A stretch of DNA of 7,352 nt, taken from positions 1-7,352 of the forward strand of contig CAMFGQ010000070.1 in the NCBI GenBank assembly GCA_945950065.1. Direction: 5' to 3'. A program made the translations under genes and the position numbers. The notes under the pieces were generated by a model, which saw nothing but the letters and a program-made list of their open reading frames with translations, was not told where the DNA came from and did no database searches. This document shows positions 4,452 to 7,352 of the stretch, piece after piece; the stretch's first letter is position 1, and the number at the start of each line of letters is the position of its first letter. The stretch comes from an uncultured Clostridia bacterium. Its GTDB lineage: Bacteria; Bacillota; Clostridia; Peptostreptococcales; Acidaminobacteraceae.

Positions 4452-7352
4452 AAAAAACGAAGTGAGTATAAATACACTGCTTTTATCAGTTATCGTCATG
4501 TGGAGCCTGATGCTTCCATTGCTGCTGCTCTTCATAAAGCCATTGAGACCTTCAAGACACCTAAAGAATTTTATGAAGAGGGCAAAGCACCAAACTTTAG
4601 GGTGTTTCGAGACCGGGAAGAGCTCTCTGCCAAGGATCTTTCTGACTCCATCCAAGACGCCCTTGAAAACAGCTATTATCTTATTGTTATTAGCTCCAAG
4701 CGGACACCGCTTTCTCAGTGGTGTACCAAAGAAGTGGAGCTCTTTCGTAAACTTCATGGCGATGAACGCATCCTTTCTGTGCTGATTGAAGGTGAACCTT
4801 GGGAATCTTTTTCACAGCCCATGAAGGAGTTAAAGAAAAAGGTGGTGATTGATGGAGAGCTTCGTGAAGAGCCTCTAGAACTCCTTGCTGCAGAATTACG
4901 TCCACCAGAAGTACAGAGTAAGAACTTCCCGGGCTATGCCCAACTTGAGCAAGAGGAACCAGACCGCTTAAAACGGTTAACCAAGGAGAGTCTCGATCTC
5001 TTAAAGAATGAAAAGTACCGCGTTATGGCGGCTATTTTGGGGTGTAGTTATGGCGATTTAAGACAAAGAGATAAGGAGAGGAGGAACAAACTCTATCTTC
5101 AGATTAGTGCCTTCTTTTCGGCACTGTTTTTAATCTTTGGATTATTTATGCTCAGGGCTTATCAGAAAGAGAATGTTGCGCGAAGAGAAGCTATTCAAAC
5201 AAGCAGTACTATGTTATTACAACGAGGAAGAGAACTTCTCAATGAGGGTGATAAAATCAAATCTCTTCTAGTAGCTAAGGAAGCCATGGGCCCCCTAGAT
5301 GAAAAAATGGAGCATTATCAACTCCTAAAAGAGCAGCATCAGAGCCTACTTAGTGATGCACTCTATCCTGTTTCAGCCTCCCTTCGTACCAGAATTGATA
5401 CCAATAACACCTACAGTTATATTGATGTAAGTGAGGCGGATGGACTGCTTGCCGTGGGCCTAGGCAATGATGGACTTGGTCTTTTTGACTCCTCCTCGGG
5501 TGAACTCCTTCACAAGCTGGAAGGTCATCAAGAACAAGTGAAGATCGTGTCCTTTTCTCCTGATGGTAAGTATCTATTATCAGGTGGCTTCGATAACGTG
5601 GTTCATCTTTGGGATATGTCCACCAAAAAAATCCTACGTAGCATTAATCTACCCGGAGTACCACAACTCCTTCGTTTTTCAACCGATGGAGAGTCCTTTT
5701 TCCTTGGAGGAGGAGACTCAAAAAGCCTCCAGTTGATTAAACAAAACCTCTCAGGAGATGAACAGCAGATCGTAGAGACCACCCCTAATGTTCGTGAAGT
5801 CAACATCAGCAAGGATGGAGAAAAAATGCTGGTGCTTTTCTATCCAGGTTTAGGAAGCTATGCACATCTCTATAACTTCAAGACAGCTAAATGGGAAAAA
5901 GACTATCTAGAGCCTCTTGATAAAGAGGATCGAAAAGAGATTGTGATGCTTCGCTTTGCCGCAGACGAAGAGAGTCTCTTCATGCGCACGAAATCCTCCT
6001 TGCATAAAATCGCCATTGAAAGTGGAGAAACTCTCTACAGCATAGACATGCGCTACTGGCAAGGACAAGAACGGACCTTTAGAGAAAAAGAAGACGGTTC
6101 TGTTTTCTACTATGCTGACAACACCATCATCAGAGAAGTGGACAGTCGTACTGGCGAAGAACTCAGGTCAACTCATTTTGAAGAGGGCATCATTAAAGAC
6201 ATGATCCTCCACCATGAGACGGGAATTCTTGCTGTGTATCTTGAAGGAGGCAAGCTTGCTCTGTGGAAAGATGGAGGGATGCTTGATAGCGGAATTGATT
6301 TGCATGGCGCTAGCCCCAATCAAATCCAGTTTAATGAAAAGGGAGATTGTCTCTATCTCTCTTCTCCTTCGAGTAAAGAGGTCTACTATGTAGATTTGGA
6401 GAGTAGACTCTCACTGGATGGGATAGATGGACAGATAGTCAGTGTAAGCCCCCAAGGGAAGAAGGTATTGTTTCTAGGTAAAGAAAATCTATTCCTCTGG
6501 GATACAGAAACCATGAAAAAAGAAAAAGACATTGCAAAAGAAGTTCTGACCTATTCCCCCAAACGAGTTTTGGATGAAACGAAATTTACTCTGAGTGATG
6601 ACGGTAAGTGGCTTGCTATCCATGACTACGAAATCGGAGAGTCTGGGAACCGTCACTTTATTCGCGTTTTTGATTTGACGGGTGGAGAAGAACAACAAAT
6701 TCCAGTAGAATCAGGTCAATATCTGCTTAGTTTTACGCCGGATTCACAGAAACTAGCTGTAGCAAAACAAGACGGAGATCTGCGTTTTTATACTCTTGAT
6801 GGTAAAGAGGAGGAGCTAAGAATACCCCTATTCAATTATCTTACGCGGATTCATATCGGTAAGAACGCAGAGCAGGTCTCTCTCTACTATGCCCAGGGCA
6901 GATCCTATCTCTACTCCCTTGAAAGCGGAGAGCTCCTAAAAGAACTCCCAGGAGAGGTCCTATGGATGGAAGGAGAAGAGTATAGAGGTATCTATAATCG
7001 ATCGGGTTTCATTGCAAAAGGGGATAAGATTGACTATCAGGACATGGATCCAGTGATTGACCAGATCTCGATTAGTAGCTATGATCAGCATCTTTATGAT
7101 GAGCGATCCAATCGCCTCTTGGTCATTCGAAATGGTGGCGAAAAGCCTGTGGCTTTTCTGCTAGACTTTGGAAGTGGAAGGCTGATCCGTAGCTTCTATC
7201 CCTCTTTGTCCACAAAACATTATGCAGCGAAGGGATTCTTTCAAGGTGAAGAAGGAGACTTAGTTCTGGATCAATCCTTTAACACCAGTTATGCGATGGA
7301 GACGGATGAAGAGATCATTGAGGTCTTTGCCAAATCCCTTCAGTTTCATTTG
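4449..7352 (+). CDS. TIR-TM-WD40 repeat protein, 3' end beyond the window
   Basis: The frame is open for 968 codons to the last base, with no stop. Residues about 8-150 are a TIR domain of the bacterial TIR_2 type: first strand YTAFISYRH (9-17), FRDREELSA (53-61), ISSKRTPLSQWCTKE (81-95). E95 in WCTKE aligns with the catalytic glutamate of NAD-cleaving TIRs such as SARM1 (WVHKE), so NADase activity is likely. A linker with LLKNEKYRVMAAILG and the basic YGDLRQRDKERR (201-212), typical of this family, precedes one TM helix (about 215-235). A helical segment (about 240-300) with LLNEGDKIKSLLVAKEAM follows, as in other TM-WD40 signalling proteins. From about 310 on lie WD40-like beta-propeller repeats. 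The clearest runs from GH (359-360) through SFSPDGKYLLSGG to HLWD (386-389), and another ends in LFLWD (681-685). The visible length would allow about two seven-bladed propellers. The ATG at 4449 is chosen because the TIR fold starts at once and a good ribosome binding site precedes it. It is coupled to the RyR membrane protein gene. Ligand and topology are unknown. Confidence 0.9.
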   Translation, partial: MKKRSEYKYTAFISYRHVEPDASIAAALHKAIETFKTPKEFYEEGKAPNFRVFRDREELSAKDLSDSIQDALENSYYLIVISSKRTPLSQWCTKEVELFRKLHGDERILSVLIEGEPWESFSQPMKELKKKVVIDGELREEPLELLAAELRPPEVQSKNFPGYAQLEQEEPDRLKRLTKESLDLLKNEKYRVMAAILGCSYGDLRQRDKERRNKLYLQISAFFSALFLIFGLFMLRAYQKENVARREAIQTSSTMLLQRGRELLNEGDKIKSLLVAKEAMGPLDEKMEHYQLLKEQHQSLLSDALYPVSASLRTRIDTNNTYSYIDVSEADGLLAVGLGNDGLGLFDSSSGELLHKLEGHQEQVKIVSFSPDGKYLLSGGFDNVVHLWDMSTKKILRSINLPGVPQLLRFSTDGESFFLGGGDSKSLQLIKQNLSGDEQQIVETTPNVREVNISKDGEKMLVLFYPGLGSYAHLYNFKTAKWEKDYLEPLDKEDRKEIVMLRFAADEESLFMRTKSSLHKIAIESGETLYSIDMRYWQGQERTFREKEDGSVFYYADNTIIREVDSRTGEELRSTHFEEGIIKDMILHHETGILAVYLEGGKLALWKDGGMLDSGIDLHGASPNQIQFNEKGDCLYLSSPSSKEVYYVDLESRLSLDGIDGQIVSVSPQGKKVLFLGKENLFLWDTETMKKEKDIAKEVLTYSPKRVLDETKFTLSDDGKWLAIHDYEIGESGNRHFIRVFDLTGGEEQQIPVESGQYLLSFTPDSQKLAVAKQDGDLRFYTLDGKEEELRIPLFNYLTRIHIGKNAEQVSLYYAQGRSYLYSLESGELLKELPGEVLWMEGEEYRGIYNRSGFIAKGDKIDYQDMDPVIDQISISSYDQHLYDERSNRLLVIRNGGEKPVAFLLDFGSGRLIRSFYPSLSTKHYAAKGFFQGEEGDLVLDQSFNTSYAMETDEEIIEVFAKSLQFHL

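Noticed and set aside
4462..4785. A 107-codon + strand open frame
   Set aside because: It overlaps the TIR-coding sequence in another frame, has no domain pattern, and the TIR frame is clearly the real one.

Overview
The window suggests a low-to-moderate GC Bacillota, most likely a clostridial lineage. This rests on strong purine-rich Shine-Dalgarno sites, a DegV-family gene, a macro-domain protein with a C-terminal extension of a kind I associate with Clostridia, and hairpin-plus-T-run terminators. All five genes lie on the + strand and codon use looks uniform. I cannot name the species.

Layout. (1) Positions 1-798 hold the end of a DegV-family fatty-acid-binding protein whose start lies before the window. 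(2) A macro-domain protein (823-1770) follows after 24 bases, so the two are probably co-transcribed. It has an intact ADP-ribose-binding macro domain and a helix-turn-helix-like C-terminal domain. A terminator hairpin follows (1773-1802). (3) A free-standing von Willebrand factor A (VWA) protein with a complete MIDAS metal site (1836-2480) comes next. Its ribosome binding site and the first base of its start codon lie in a 9-bp perfect inverted repeat (1808-1836). A strong terminator (2525-2562) closes this unit. (4) A tight two-gene unit follows: a membrane protein with two TM helices, two Rossmann-like TrkA-N/RCK-type domains and a C-terminal RyR domain (2648-4447), then, one base later, a very large TIR-TM-WD40 protein (4449 to beyond the window end). 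The second gene has no stop in the window; at least 968 codons are visible.

How they may work together. The TIR domain keeps the glutamate that aligns with the catalytic residue of NAD-cleaving TIRs. The neighbouring protein carries a RyR domain and nucleotide-binding-like folds on a channel-like membrane anchor. The upstream unit has a macro domain, a reader or eraser of ADP-ribose. The most interesting reading is an NAD/ADP-ribose-centred signalling or defence module: a WD40-controlled TIR enzyme would make a nucleotide signal that a RyR/TrkA-N membrane effector senses. The co-operonic pair and the domain content are seen in the sequence. The signalling role is inference, and involvement of the macro/VWA unit is weaker because a terminator separates it from the pair.
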